A DNA stretch of 40,511 nt from Pseudomonadota bacterium (GCA_023386155.1 JAEWKH010000074.1:1-40511), one strand, 5' to 3'. Shown: positions 1-9,343, counted from the first letter of the stretch. Notes: a model not told the origin generated them from the sequence alone. Numbers and translations are program-made.

Positions 1-566
1 TCACGACACCGGCTTATCTGGCCTTCGTGTCGCGGCTCGTTCCTCGTGCCGACGACAGGTCGCTCTACGTCCAAGGCGATGAACGCCCCGAAGGCAGCTT
101 GCCGGCCCTCAACGAGAACTTCGGCGCCCCGTTCGCGGTGCAGCTTTACCCGTTCACCTCCGTGCTGGGCCTGCCATGCCAGGAGCCGCCATGGGGCTAT
201 GTGTCCGCGGCGGACCTGACCACGGGCCGGATCATCTGGATGCACAAGAACGGCACCGTGCGTGACCAGGCACCCGTTCCCCTGCCGTTCAAGATGGGGG
301 TCCCAAGCCTGGGCGGGCCGCTCATGACGGCGGGCGGGGTCGCGTTCCTGTCCGGCACCATCGACTATTATGTGCGGGCCTACGACGTGTCGAACGGCGA
401 GCAGCTGTGGGAAAACCGTCTTCCGGCCGGTGGCCAAGCCACGCCCATGACCTATTTGGGCGAGGACGGGCGGCAATATCTGCTGGTCGTGGCGGGCGGC
501 CATGGCTCGCTCGGTACCAAGACGGGCGATTACGTTATCGCCTATGCCCTTCCGGGGCAGCAATAA
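1..566 (+). CDS. gcd: PQQ-dependent glucose dehydrogenase, C-terminal part (5' end outside window)
   Basis: The reading frame is open from base 3 to the TAA at 564-566, so only about the last 188 residues of a larger protein are present. The translated end resembles the C-terminal beta-propeller blades of membrane-bound quinoprotein glucose dehydrogenase. It has tryptophan-docking-type stretches (WGYVSAADLTTGRIIW, then YVRAYDVSNGEQLWENRLPA) and a final GGHGSLGTKTGDYVIAYALP segment typical of the last blade. Such enzymes oxidise glucose to gluconolactone in the periplasm and pass electrons to ubiquinone. The cofactor-binding and membrane N-terminal parts lie outside the window, so a related PQQ dehydrogenase (for example quinate/shikimate) cannot be fully excluded. 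The internal ATG at 27 is not the true start. Confidence 0.85.
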   Translation, partial: TTPAYLAFVSRLVPRADDRSLYVQGDERPEGSLPALNENFGAPFAVQLYPFTSVLGLPCQEPPWGYVSAADLTTGRIIWMHKNGTVRDQAPVPLPFKMGVPSLGGPLMTAGGVAFLSGTIDYYVRAYDVSNGEQLWENRLPAGGQATPMTYLGEDGRQYLLVVAGGHGSLGTKTGDYVIAYALPGQQ

Positions 567-637
567 CCCGCATTGTCCCCGGGTGCCCCAGGTGTTTCGA
601 GAGCCGCACTTGCCGGCCTCTAACTCTTTGCGTCAGG

Positions 638-1354
638 CTAAGGCTTAGATCCTGTTACCTGGATCGGCTGAGACCGAATGGTCCAGGCGCCGCTCTCGGC
701 TGCAACGACAATCGCCAGGCGGGTCGCGTCCGCGGCCCAGTCAGGAACCTGCACTGTCACCTGCACGGTGCCGTTCGATGATGCTCTTGCGCTCTGAAGA
801 ACCTCATAGGCGGCCTGGGGACGACCTGCGCCGATGGCAACAGGGGCATCTGGTGGCAAGCCCTGAGCCGATACATTCAGGGAGCCTCCGGGCGCAGCCT
901 CCGTTGGCGTCACTGACACGGAGCCCGGCACCGTGCCTGTGCCCGCGTTGCGCAGCCTCTGCTCAATCCCCTCCATTCTCTGACGGAGGTCCGGATTCCT
1001 GTCGAGCAGGTCCCGGGCCGACGACCCAAGGTCCGCGGCGAAATCCGACAGGCTGTCGACCGCACTCCCGGCGAGGGAGCCAAGCTGCCCAAGCCCATTT
1101 CTATCGTCGGATTGGGTGTCGCCTCGCGTTCGCAGTTCCATCCCAACGCGCAGGTCCCGGGATCCCTCAACCCGCGGGTTCAGGCGCATCAGGCGACGCT
1201 CGGGAACGTCGCAGCGGTTCGCGATGCTGCTCAAGGTATCGCCCCGCTGCACCCTTACAGTTTCGCCACATCCAGGAGGCTGCGTCTGTGAAAGGGCGGG
1301 CATAGCCGTCATGATCGCTGCCGCGGCCAAGAGAGTCGATTTGCGTGCGCCCAT
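638..1354 (-). CDS. Secreted LysM-domain protein
   Basis: This is a 238-residue protein with a Sec signal peptide (about residues 1-22, ending MPALSQ). A LysM peptidoglycan-binding domain follows at about 32-76, with the typical VQRGDTLSSIANRCDVP start and an LRVGMEL end. A low-complexity, probably helical linker covers about 80-140, and a C-terminal beta-rich Ig-like segment about 145-235. The start is well supported: GGAGGTGGAGC lies directly before the ATG on the minus strand. It probably binds peptidoglycan in the periplasm. No catalytic domain is visible, so it is not an obvious hydrolase. It converges on the glucose dehydrogenase gene, and the two stops are about 70 bp apart. Confidence 0.85.
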   Translation of the reverse strand: MGARKSTLLAAAAIMTAMPALSQTQPPGCGETVRVQRGDTLSSIANRCDVPERRLMRLNPRVEGSRDLRVGMELRTRGDTQSDDRNGLGQLGSLAGSAVDSLSDFAADLGSSARDLLDRNPDLRQRMEGIEQRLRNAGTGTVPGSVSVTPTEAAPGGSLNVSAQGLPPDAPVAIGAGRPQAAYEVLQSARASSNGTVQVTVQVPDWAADATRLAIVVAAESGAWTIRSQPIQVTGSKP

Positions 1355-1665
1355 GCTCCACCTCCGGTCTTTTATGGTCTGAGAGCCAACCCACTCCTTT
1401 ATCTCCTGTTCCGCATGAGCAGGAACTCACCAGGCACCGCCAGCCCGACGAAGATGGTTTGAAGCGCAGCACCAGCACCACGAGTTCGATCAGCAGGCAC
1501 TGAGATGTCTAGGAAGTTGGTACGGCACCGCACTCAGATAGGGGTAGATGTATTTTGAGCCGTTCTTGGCAGCGGCGCTGCAGCCCAATGCACTGGAACT
1601 TCGCCTGTCACCTCGGCTTGAACCTTTGCTCATAGGGAGGCGACCTGTACCGCCGCGATGCTGTT
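1355..1665. other. Divergent intergenic region, no gene seen
   Basis: These 311 bases separate the divergent LysM and ABC-transporter genes. I see only the LysM ribosome-binding site at the left edge and no convincing operator, RNA or remnant. It presumably carries both promoters. Confidence 0.6.
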
Positions 1666-3585
1666 ATGACTGATTCCACGTCTCTTGGACCTCAACGTCC
1701 CTCCAACTCAGTTGGACCTGAACTTCAAGGAACGTTTCCTCGTCCCGGCGGCATGGGTCCGGAGATCGGCACGTGGCGCGGCTCTGAGCCGAAGCAGGAG
1801 GGAAGCTCCGAAAACGTGATCCGCGAGTTCTACCTGCTGCTGCGGAACATGTTCGAGAAACGGAAGGGATGGCCAATCATCCGCCTCTCGTTAGCAATCG
1901 TCGCCATTCTCATTGGCAATATGATCGGCCAGGTGCGCCTCAATGCCTGGAATGGCGCCTTCTTTGACGCCGTTGAACAACGAAACTCTACGGCCTTCCT
2001 GTGGCAGCTGGTTGTGTTTTTGGAGATCATTGCTTTTCTCCTCGTCATGGTTGTCGCCCAAACATGGCTTCAGGAGCGACTCAAGATCCGTCTGCGCGAA
2101 CGTCTGACCCATGTCCTCCTTGATGTCTGGTTGAAACCCAATCGAGCCTACCAGCTTGGTCATGTCGGTCGCGCAGGCGCGCAGCCTGACCAAAGGATGC
2201 AGGAAGACTGTCGGCTCTTCTCCGAGTTTACGACAGAGCTGGGCGTAGGAATGCTGCAGGCACTCCTGATGCTTGTCAGCTTCATTGGAGTTCTCTGGAC
2301 GCTCTCTTCCTATGCAACCTTTGAATACAAGGGTCAGGAAGTTATCATCCCGGGCTACATGGTCTGGATAGCCGTCGCGTATGCGAGCATCGGGTCCGGG
2401 CTTACCTGGCTCGTCGGACGCCCTCTCATCCGCCTGAACACGATTCGGTATGCGCGCGAAGCGGACCTGCGCTTCGCACTCGTCCGGGTGAATGAGAGCG
2501 CTGAGAGCGTCGCACTCTACAACGGCGAGCGGGATGAGCGACGGAGCCTGAATCTCACCGTCAACACAGTCCTTCTGGCGACACGCAAATTGTCCGGCGC
2601 TCTCGCGCGCCTGACATGGATCACATCAGGCTACGGGTGGCTCGCCATCGTGGTGCCGATCCTGGCTGCCGCACCTGGGTACTTCGCCGAGCGTCTCAGC
2701 TTTGGGGAGATGATGATGGTTGTTGGCGCGTTCGGCATGGTCCAAGGATCGCTGAGGTACTTTGTTGATAATTTCCCGAAGATCGCGGACTGGCGCTCGG
2801 CGCTGCTCAGAATAGTCACCTTCCGGCAGGCCGCAGAAGATCTTGAGCAAACAATAGCGGAAAACCGTAAAATCGAGATCGCGCCACACCCCCACGACTG
2901 GTTACGATTTGAGAACCTCTCCATTGCCCTGAGTGACGGCAGCATCATCCTCGAAAGTGCAACTGCCGAAGTCAAGACAGGTGAGCGGGTCCTCATTACG
3001 GGGGAGTCCGGGTCAGGGAAGAGCACCCTCTTTCGCGCCATTGCAAGTCTCTGGCCCTGGGGTTCAGGCCAGATCCAGGTGCCTCCCGGCGAACAGATGA
3101 TGTTCTTGCCGCAGCGTCCTTATCTTCCGCTCGGAACCCTGCGTGCTGCATTATGCTATCCTGCAGCGCCGGATGCCTTCTCAGATGACGATGTAAGGGC
3201 AGCTCTCGAGCGGTGCGGCCTGAGCGATTTCTTAGGCGCTCTCGACGAGAACAAGCGCTGGGACCAGTCCCTGTCCCTCGGCCAGCAACAACGGATCGCT
3301 TTCGCCCGCATTATTCTTCACAAGCCACGTTGGGTTTTCATGGATGAGGCAACCTCAGCTCTCGATGACGAGAACCAGGCTTCCATGCTGTCCCTATTCG
3401 ATAATGAGCTGAAAGGCGCCTCCGTCTTATCCATCGGACACAGACCAGGCCTGGAGGAGTTCCACACACGCGTCCTCCAGATCCGCAAAACGAAGGAAGG
3501 TGCGATTCTGCTCGCTCGCACCCCTCCCCCGCCTTCACGCAGCTTCTCTGACTGGCTCCGGCAGATAGGGATCAGAGCACCATAG
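1666..3585 (+). CDS. Fused ABC transporter, SbmA/BacA-YddA type (permease-ATPase)
   Basis: This 639-residue protein has an N-terminal membrane domain (about residues 60-360, ABC_membrane_2 type with several hydrophobic helices and the family-like RLNAWNGAFFDAVEQRN stretch). A C-terminal ATPase domain follows at about 415-620. Walker A is GESGSGKST (residues 446-454), the signature is LSLGQQQR (about 536-543) and Walker B is WVFMDEATSALDD. The LSLGQQ form in place of LSGGQ is usual for this family. Relatives export or import peptides, vitamin B12 or acyl compounds; the substrate here is unknown. The start is uncertain: no good ribosome-binding site precedes 1666, and the first 30-40 residues are low-complexity, so an internal start such as the ATG at 1753 is possible. 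Confidence 0.85.
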   Translation: MTDSTSLGPQRPSNSVGPELQGTFPRPGGMGPEIGTWRGSEPKQEGSSENVIREFYLLLRNMFEKRKGWPIIRLSLAIVAILIGNMIGQVRLNAWNGAFFDAVEQRNSTAFLWQLVVFLEIIAFLLVMVVAQTWLQERLKIRLRERLTHVLLDVWLKPNRAYQLGHVGRAGAQPDQRMQEDCRLFSEFTTELGVGMLQALLMLVSFIGVLWTLSSYATFEYKGQEVIIPGYMVWIAVAYASIGSGLTWLVGRPLIRLNTIRYAREADLRFALVRVNESAESVALYNGERDERRSLNLTVNTVLLATRKLSGALARLTWITSGYGWLAIVVPILAAAPGYFAERLSFGEMMMVVGAFGMVQGSLRYFVDNFPKIADWRSALLRIVTFRQAAEDLEQTIAENRKIEIAPHPHDWLRFENLSIALSDGSIILESATAEVKTGERVLITGESGSGKSTLFRAIASLWPWGSGQIQVPPGEQMMFLPQRPYLPLGTLRAALCYPAAPDAFSDDDVRAALERCGLSDFLGALDENKRWDQSLSLGQQQRIAFARIILHKPRWVFMDEATSALDDENQASMLSLFDNELKGASVLSIGHRPGLEEFHTRVLQIRKTKEGAILLARTPPPPSRSFSDWLRQIGIRAP

Positions 3586-3821
3586 AGGCACCAAGGATAA
3601 TGTTCGCTAAGGGAAAGACCCAGCCCTCGCGTCGTTCACTGAGAGAGTTGACGATCCCTTCGGGCCGTTGATGCGGGAAGATAACTCTTGAAGATACGGC
3701 GTGCTATCACTCTCCGGACGCAACCAGCTGTCCGTCTAGAGATTTCTGCTGACCAGTACTCGCTATCACGACCGCGAATATATCGGTCTATCTGAGAATC
3801 GATGAGAACTGCTGCCATGTA

Positions 3822-3850
3822 AGGAGGAGCCCGCATAACGGGCTCCTCCT
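3822..3850 (-). terminator. Hairpin terminator of the PRC-barrel gene
   Basis: A perfect 12-bp stem AGGAGGAGCCCG / CGGGCTCCTCCT (3822-3833 and 3839-3850) with loop CATAA lies 7 bp past the stop codon of the minus-strand PRC-barrel gene. A long T run is absent, so termination may rely on the stem strength. Confidence 0.7.
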
Positions 3851-3856
3851 AGCTTA

Positions 3857-4618
3857 TCATTGGGCGTATCGGAACTCGGGTGCGTTCTCGATTTGCTCCT
3901 TCGTCGCGTTCGGCAGGATAGCCCGTTCCGGGTAGTCGCGCATCCTGTCTCCCGCGGTGTCGGAAACACGACGGTTCGTAGCCACGGCACCTGTTGTAGC
4001 CGGCGATGCCGAACTGTTGTTCATAGCAGGATTGTTCGCAGGAGCATCCACTGCGGCCTGCCGGCTCTGATTTGCAGCGCTCGTTCCGGCGTTTGGCGGA
4101 TTGTTCGCTGCTGCGGTATTCCCAGGTGTTGCTGTCCCGGTACCCGTCGTTGTGTTCTGTGCCGCTCCAGGTGCATTCGCCGACATGGCGGTCCGCTCCT
4201 CGTTCTGCCACTGCAGGGCATTGTACGGTACTGCAACACTGCGCTCGCCGATTCCCAGGAACCCGCCAACGCCGATTACGACAGCCTCAACCTGCCCTTG
4301 CCGGTTGACCAGAACCTCGCTGATATCGCCAATTCGCTCGTTGTTTTGGTTATAGACATTTACCCCTTCGAGCTTTGATGCTCGCCACAGGTCGGCACGG
4401 TTCTGTGTGATGTACTGAATGTTGGCACCCTGCTGCATCCCAGCTCCTTGCTGCGGCCTGACTGCACCTTGGGTTGCCGTTGTCCCCTGGCCCTGGTTCA
4501 TCGGAGCCGCCGTGCCACCCTGCTGCCCCTGGCCCGCGGGCGCCGTAGTGGTTTGAGCCCAAGCGGCTCCGGACAGGAATGTTCCAGCCATCATGCCAAT
4601 GATGAAACGTGAATGCAT
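3857..4618 (-). CDS. Secreted PRC-barrel domain protein
   Basis: This 253-residue protein has a signal peptide (about residues 1-22, ending SGAAWAQ) and a Gln/Gly/Thr-rich linker. A PRC-barrel domain occupies about residues 70-135, with WRASKLEGVNVYNQNNERIG, the DISEVLVNRQGQV strand pair and VVIGVGGFLGIGERSVAVPY. The tail is long, Ala/Asn/Thr-rich and probably disordered, ending in a conserved-looking PERAILPNATKEQIENAPEF motif. I chose the ATG at 4618 over the upstream in-frame start at 4660 because GGGAGAAGG precedes it and the signal peptide begins there. PRC-barrel proteins of this secreted type are common in Hyphomicrobiales and often stress-related. No specific function can be assigned. 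Confidence 0.85.
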   Translation of the reverse strand: MHSRFIIGMMAGTFLSGAAWAQTTTAPAGQGQQGGTAAPMNQGQGTTATQGAVRPQQGAGMQQGANIQYITQNRADLWRASKLEGVNVYNQNNERIGDISEVLVNRQGQVEAVVIGVGGFLGIGERSVAVPYNALQWQNEERTAMSANAPGAAQNTTTGTGTATPGNTAAANNPPNAGTSAANQSRQAAVDAPANNPAMNNSSASPATTGAVATNRRVSDTAGDRMRDYPERAILPNATKEQIENAPEFRYAQ

Positions 4619-5842
4619 GTACCCTTCTCCCTGTGTTCGGTATCTAAACATTGCGCCCACCGGCGCATGGAGTTTGAATCCTCGCGCTCAGGTTTGGTTT
4701 CGAGCCAATGCCGCTGCTGCGCAGACTGAGTACACTACCGAACTATAAAACGGGCAGGCACGGCGAAATCCGAGGGCTAGTCACTTCGCTTGCCATGCTG
4801 ATCGTGACGAGCGCAGGCGACATCGGGATACTGCCCACAGCGAAACCTAATGGAGTCAAAGGAAGGAGCAAGCAATGTGCTTCGTGCCTCCAAGATGAAG
4901 ACCGGAGCTCAGAATGACCGGAGGGACGGTAAGGTGCAGGGCATACAGACGAAGTCACGCACAAGCGGTCTGCTGGTTGACCGAGTGGAACGGCAGGCAA
5001 GCCCACATTATGGCCTGTCTTCCTCACTCAGTTTGAATAGTCATGCCTTGGGCGACATCGCATCCTCGGTTCCACTCCGGCTCGAGTATGGCTTCAGATT
5101 GAGCAAGCGGCTCTCATGAAACAACCAATCTAGAACATCTCGAACGAAATCCGATGATTCTTGCAGCAACCTTATTGTGCCTAATTCCGCCTTCGTTTCA
5201 CTCGGCGGCGCTGCTTGTGCTGTTCCGCGTGGGAGCGAATGCAAGAGAGCCCAGTTCCGAGAACTGGGCTCTCCCGCGATCTAGGAGTCACATGTCGAAA
5301 TGACAAGCCGAAGTAAGGCACCTGTCATCAGTCCAACATCAAGGGTTGATCCCCGTTCCCCTCAGCAGCGGAGCATCTGCAGTCGCAGGTACGCTACTGT
5401 ACTGACATTCCGAGCCGGAGAGATATGCGAGCAATGCTCCACGGTTCGCTCTCCAGGAGCAAACTTCACGCTGGGCCGACCCTTCCCTGATTTTCTCTGG
5501 TCTACCCTCGTACCTGGAGGTCCATTGAGACGGCACGATTGGAACCCGTTCCATGGTTGCGCGCGTTGGTGTGAGAGCGCAGTTGGTAATGGAGCGTATG
5601 ATGAGGCGCGACGCGAGAGCAAGGCGCTGGGTCCTGCAGGAACTCGATCGGATGACGGATTTGGCTTGCAAAGGCGACTTTAGCCGGCACGAGGCTATAC
5701 AGCGCACTCAACTGGGGCCTGCAAAAGAAGACCAACCAGAGACTGGGCTCGCACCAGATCGCTCGCCGAACTCTGCTCAACCTTACAAGCTCACCTAATC
5801 GGTCAAGTTCAGCTCAACCTGGCAGGCGTATACCACTGTTCT
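4619..5842. other. 1.2-kb region without a recognisable gene
   Basis: All open frames here are short (under about 130 codons), overlap on both strands and resemble no family I know. Base composition is less GC-rich than in the flanking genes. The only clear structure is the hairpin at 5245-5273. A small gene or a decayed one cannot be excluded; the most gene-like short frames are plus 5553-5798 and minus 5041-5244. Confidence 0.5.
5245..5273. terminator. Perfect 13-bp hairpin, possible bidirectional terminator or small-RNA end
   Basis: GAGAGCCCAGTTC (5245-5257), loop CGA, GAACTGGGCTCTC (5261-5273). The stem is perfect and followed by CCGCGATC, with no T run on either strand. It lies in a region without a recognised gene, so whether it ends a transcript is unknown. 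Confidence 0.45.
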
Positions 5843-6379
5843 TCAACGTTGCGGCAGATCCTGGGAGGTCGGCACCTCCTCCTGAGGAAAGGTGTTTTCA
5901 GCAGCCTCGATGATCCTGCCTGTGCGCGCGTCAATCTTCAGGATGAAAGGTCGACTTTCACTCTGTACGAGGACACTGAACAAGTCACCTGCCCGCTCTG
6001 GCTGTCCGACCTGGCGCCACCCGGAGATCCTGAGAATGGTCTCAACCTGCTTACTATTGAGGCGCTCCGGCTGTTTGATCTCCCCAGAGGCCGCGTCGAT
6101 ATGAACATCGACGGCTTCTCCGTACCACACAGCATCGGCTCGGTAGACATCGCCCTCCCGCCTCAGGTTTTGGATGTCCTGCATGCCTCGTTCGGCAAGC
6201 CGGGCCCGGATTCTTTCGTCACTGCTGACGACATCGCCTCCGGCGGCTTGGCTCGGCGCCAGGAGCAGCGACAGTGCTCCCATGTCTCTCGAACCATCCG
6301 CCGCCGCCGTGGATAAGGACGCGGCAAGCACGCCTGCCGCAAGCAGAAACGGGTGGCGTCCATGATTTAACCCAGTCAT
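5843..6379 (-). CDS. Secreted PepSY-like protein
   Basis: This 178-residue protein has an N-terminal signal peptide (about residues 8-28, FLLAAGVLAASLSTAAA). Two short beta/alpha repeats look like PepSY modules: VWYGEAVDVHIDAASGEI at about 86-103 and FILKIDARTGRIIEA near residue 155. PepSY domains often inhibit proteases or act as periplasmic binding modules. Nothing here assigns a partner. The ribosome-binding site is weak. The gene is divergent from the histidine kinase downstream, and the two share a promoter region of about 210 bp. Confidence 0.7.
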   Translation of the reverse strand: MTGLNHGRHPFLLAAGVLAASLSTAAADGSRDMGALSLLLAPSQAAGGDVVSSDERIRARLAERGMQDIQNLRREGDVYRADAVWYGEAVDVHIDAASGEIKQPERLNSKQVETILRISGWRQVGQPERAGDLFSVLVQSESRPFILKIDARTGRIIEAAENTFPQEEVPTSQDLPQR

Positions 6380-6533
6380 ACCATACGGTCCAAGGCGTCG
6401 GGTATCGCAACTCTCTCTATTCTAACTTGCCCCCAGGCGACGACAGTTCAACTCGACCTTCAGCGCTCGCTGTTCATAGATGGTGCATTTCTGTACCATG
6501 TCGGTTTATGGTCGTGGCCTCATGCCTGTCCCG

Positions 6534-6556
6534 ATAGGCGCCCTATGTACCATAGG
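6534..6556. promoter_or_regulatory. Overlapping palindromes upstream of the histidine kinase gene
   Basis: ATAGG-CGC-CCTAT (6534-6546) overlaps CCTATG-TAC-CATAGG (6542-6556), giving three alternating half-sites. TGTACCAT also occurs twice, at about 6493 and 6547. The block ends about 50 bp before the kinase start, so it is a candidate operator. The binding protein is unknown. Confidence 0.4.
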
Positions 6557-6606
6557 CAGACTCCAGAGGAAGTTGGCGGGAAACGGATGTGGGGGACCGA
6601 CGGGTT

Positions 6607-8634
6607 ATGAAGATGGCACCAGAGGCACAGCGCTCTGAACGCCAGGGCAGCGTCCGTTTCCTCGTGCTCTCGTTGGCGCTGGCTGCCGTCATTCCTGTTA
6701 TCCTGTTTGCCGGATGGATGGCCTATATCACCGCCGACCGCGAGCGAGCGGAAGCCCGGCGGGCGGCTGTTTTGGCCGTTCAGCAGGTGACTGAGCAAGT
6801 CCGAGCGGAACTCGACAAGGAGTTGGAGGTCGCAGAGACCCTCGCGGGCTCAATCCATCTCGATGTCCCGAACCTAGCCGTGTTTTACAAGGAGGCACAG
6901 CGTCTCACAGCCGCCCGGCCGCTGTGGGAGACGGTGTCACTCGCGACCCTCGACCGAATCCAGGTCTTGAATATCCTCAGGCCCTTTGGTGAGGAGTTGG
7001 GCGCACCCTATGATGATGGAAGTTTCGAGGAAGTCCTGCGGGAGCGCAAAACCGCCATTGGCGGCATCGGCCCCGTCGGTCGCCTCTCCGGCAAGCGGCT
7101 CGTTCCTTTGCGGGTGCCGGTCATGCGCGAAGGACAATTCCGGTACATTCTGACCGTCGGCCTTGTTCCGAGCGGCATTGGTGGGATTCTGCGCACCGCC
7201 GGCGCCCCGGATGGATGGGTCGGCGCTATCGTCGATGCAAGAGGCAACATCGTCGCCCGCACGCGAGCCGAGGACATTGAGCTCGGTCGCCCTGCCAGCC
7301 CGGCCCTCCGCAATGCTGCCGCCCGAGGTGCCGAAGGGTTTTATGGCGGGAGGACCTTGGAAGGGGTCGAGGTGGAGTCCGTCTTCCGCAGGCTCTCCCG
7401 CCCGAGCGGGTGGTCCGTTCATTTCGGGATCCCGGCCGAAGCACTGCATACTCCGGTCCTACGGTCGCTCTACGCCCTGATCGGAGGTGGCATCGCGAGC
7501 TTTGCTCTCGCAGGGGGGCTCGCCTTCCTGGTCGCCCGAGATATTGCCCAGCGGCGGAACGAGGAGAGGCGACGCGCCGCCCTCGAACTCAGTCTGACCG
7601 AGGCGGGACGCGATCTTGCTGTCGATGCGGCGGAACTCGGCACCTGGCGGCTTGATCCGGATCGCGGGGAGATTGCCGGCTCGGAACGCATGCGGGCTCT
7701 CTTCAACCTGCCGGAAGGAACTACGTTGGGCCAAACTGACACAAACTGGCCCATTGATCGATTTTTCGCGGCGCTCCACCAAGAAGACCGCAATACCATG
7801 CGCCTGGCCTTTCGGCGCTGCCTGGATGAGGACGAGGCTGTCGATATCGAGGTTCGGGCCGCGCACGGGAATGGCCAGACGCGCTGGGTGCGCATGACCG
7901 GCCGCTGCCCCTTAAGCGAGCCTCATCTGGCCCGCCAGATCCACGGCGTCGCGGCCGACGTGACCTTGCGAAAGACGAGTGAGGCAGAGCGGGCGCACCT
8001 GCTCAGAAGCCTTGCCGAGGCGCAGGAGAACGAGCAGCGGCGTATCGCCCGCGACCTCCACGATCAGGTCGGCCAGACGGTCACGGGCCTGTCGCTCGGG
8101 CTCAAGGGCCTCGAACAGGCCCTCGCGGGCAGCGCGCCGGCTGAAGCGCTCCGGGATCAGGTGAATTGGCTCCAGGGACTAACGAACGAGATCGGCCGCG
8201 ACATCCACCGCGCCGCAATTGACCTGCGTCCCACAGCCATCGACGACTTCGGACTGGAGAGGGCGCTCGCCACCTATCTGCACGAGTGGAGCCGGCTCTC
8301 TGGCATCAAGGCAGACCTCCAAAGCCTAGGTGAGGGCCGCCGCCTGCCGCCTTCGATCGAAACCGCGGCTTACCGCATCATCCAAGAGGCGCTTACCAAT
8401 GTGGTGCGCCATGCTGCGGCAACCAGTGTCAGCATCGTCCTGGAATTCCGGGATCGCGCCCTGCGGGCCGTCATTGAGGACAATGGGCAGGGTTTCGATC
8501 CCGAGGCCATCGGGGATGGCCGCCTCGGCCTCATCGGCATGCGGGAGCGCCTTGCCCTTCTTGATGGCTCCTTGACTGTCGAGTCCGCACCCGGCGCCGG
8601 CACGACACTCTTCCTTCAGATCCCCATCGAGTGA
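6607..8634 (+). CDS. Membrane sensor histidine kinase, NarL/DegS type (HisKA_3)
   Basis: This protein of about 675 residues has a first transmembrane helix (VRFLVLSLALAAVIPVILFA) and an extracytoplasmic sensor region of about 240 residues. A second helix follows (LYALIGGGIASFALAGGLAF), then a PAS/PAC region (ending QIHGVAADVTLR) and a HisKA_3 dimerisation domain with the phosphoacceptor in RRIARDLHDQVGQ (His encoded at 8059-8061). The HATPase domain carries YRIIQEALTNVVRHA and VIEDNGQGFD. The arrangement is typical of kinases paired with NarL/FixJ regulators, and one begins 4 bases after this stop. The signal is unknown. The start could also be the in-frame GTG at 6589; neither has an ideal ribosome-binding site. 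Confidence 0.9.
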   Translation: MKMAPEAQRSERQGSVRFLVLSLALAAVIPVILFAGWMAYITADRERAEARRAAVLAVQQVTEQVRAELDKELEVAETLAGSIHLDVPNLAVFYKEAQRLTAARPLWETVSLATLDRIQVLNILRPFGEELGAPYDDGSFEEVLRERKTAIGGIGPVGRLSGKRLVPLRVPVMREGQFRYILTVGLVPSGIGGILRTAGAPDGWVGAIVDARGNIVARTRAEDIELGRPASPALRNAAARGAEGFYGGRTLEGVEVESVFRRLSRPSGWSVHFGIPAEALHTPVLRSLYALIGGGIASFALAGGLAFLVARDIAQRRNEERRRAALELSLTEAGRDLAVDAAELGTWRLDPDRGEIAGSERMRALFNLPEGTTLGQTDTNWPIDRFFAALHQEDRNTMRLAFRRCLDEDEAVDIEVRAAHGNGQTRWVRMTGRCPLSEPHLARQIHGVAADVTLRKTSEAERAHLLRSLAEAQENEQRRIARDLHDQVGQTVTGLSLGLKGLEQALAGSAPAEALRDQVNWLQGLTNEIGRDIHRAAIDLRPTAIDDFGLERALATYLHEWSRLSGIKADLQSLGEGRRLPPSIETAAYRIIQEALTNVVRHAAATSVSIVLEFRDRALRAVIEDNGQGFDPEAIGDGRLGLIGMRERLALLDGSLTVESAPGAGTTLFLQIPIE

Positions 8635-8638
8635 GCAG

Positions 8639-9313
8639 ATGACCATCATGCGTCCCATCCATGTCGTTCTGGCCGACGATCACCCCGTGGTGCTGGCCGG
8701 GGTGAAGGCCCTGCTGCAGAGCTCATCCGAGTTCGAGGTGATCGGGGAAGCAACCAGTGGCCAAATGGCCCTTGAGCTGATCTGTCAGTCCAGCCCCGAC
8801 GTTGCGGTCATCGATATCTCGATGCCCGATCTCAGCGGCTTGGAATTGGCGGAAAGGCTGGCTCAGACCTGTCCTGAGGTGAAGCTCCTCGCCCTAACCG
8901 TTCACGAGGATCGCGCCTATGTCCAGCGCCTGCTCCAGTTGGGTGTCCGGGGGTATCTGCTGAAGCGCTCCGCCGCCGAGGATCTGGCACAGGCCATTCG
9001 CGCCGTCATGGCCGGCGGCGTCTATCTGGATCCATCGGTGGCCGAGAAGGCACTGGCGAGCAATTCGCACCAACCTACCGGATCTGACGGTGCCACCAAC
9101 GGTGAGGAGTTGAGTCCCCGGGAGCAGGACGTTCTGAAGCTCACGGCACAAGGCTACACGAACAAGGAAATTGCGGCCCGGCTCGAGGTCAGTGTCAAGA
9201 GTGTGGAGACCTATAAGGCCCGCGCGACGGCCAAGCTCAAACTGCGCACCCGGGCCGAGATCGTCAGGTACGTGCTCTCACAGGATTGGACCGGTGATCT
9301 TGACGGGACATGA
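8639..9313 (+). CDS. Response regulator, NarL/FixJ (LuxR-HTH) family
   Basis: This 224-residue protein has a receiver domain at about 6-125: acidic pocket ADDHP, phosphoacceptor Asp59 in VAVIDISMPDLSG and conserved Lys109 in GYLLKRS. A LuxR-type helix-turn-helix follows at about 155-215 (LSPREQDVLKLTAQGYTNKE, then VSVKSVETYKAR). It starts 4 bases after the kinase stop, so the two genes form a co-transcribed two-component system. The regulon is not visible. The Crp/Fnr gene downstream could be a target, but this is a guess. Confidence 0.92.
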   Translation: MTIMRPIHVVLADDHPVVLAGVKALLQSSSEFEVIGEATSGQMALELICQSSPDVAVIDISMPDLSGLELAERLAQTCPEVKLLALTVHEDRAYVQRLLQLGVRGYLLKRSAAEDLAQAIRAVMAGGVYLDPSVAEKALASNSHQPTGSDGATNGEELSPREQDVLKLTAQGYTNKEIAARLEVSVKSVETYKARATAKLKLRTRAEIVRYVLSQDWTGDLDGT

Positions 9314-9324
9314 GCCTGAACCTT

Positions 9325-9343
9325 TGTCAGGATAAACCTGACA
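9325..9343. terminator. Hairpin after the two-component operon
   Basis: TGTCAGG-ATAAA-CCTGACA is a perfect 7-bp stem 12 bases past the response-regulator stop. There is no T run, so it may be a weak terminator or a protein-binding palindrome. Confidence 0.45.

Noticed and set aside
3271..3294. Non-canonical ABC signature LSLGQQQR in the transporter at 1666-3585
   Set aside because: This form is usual in the YddA/SbmA-related family, so it is not a defect.
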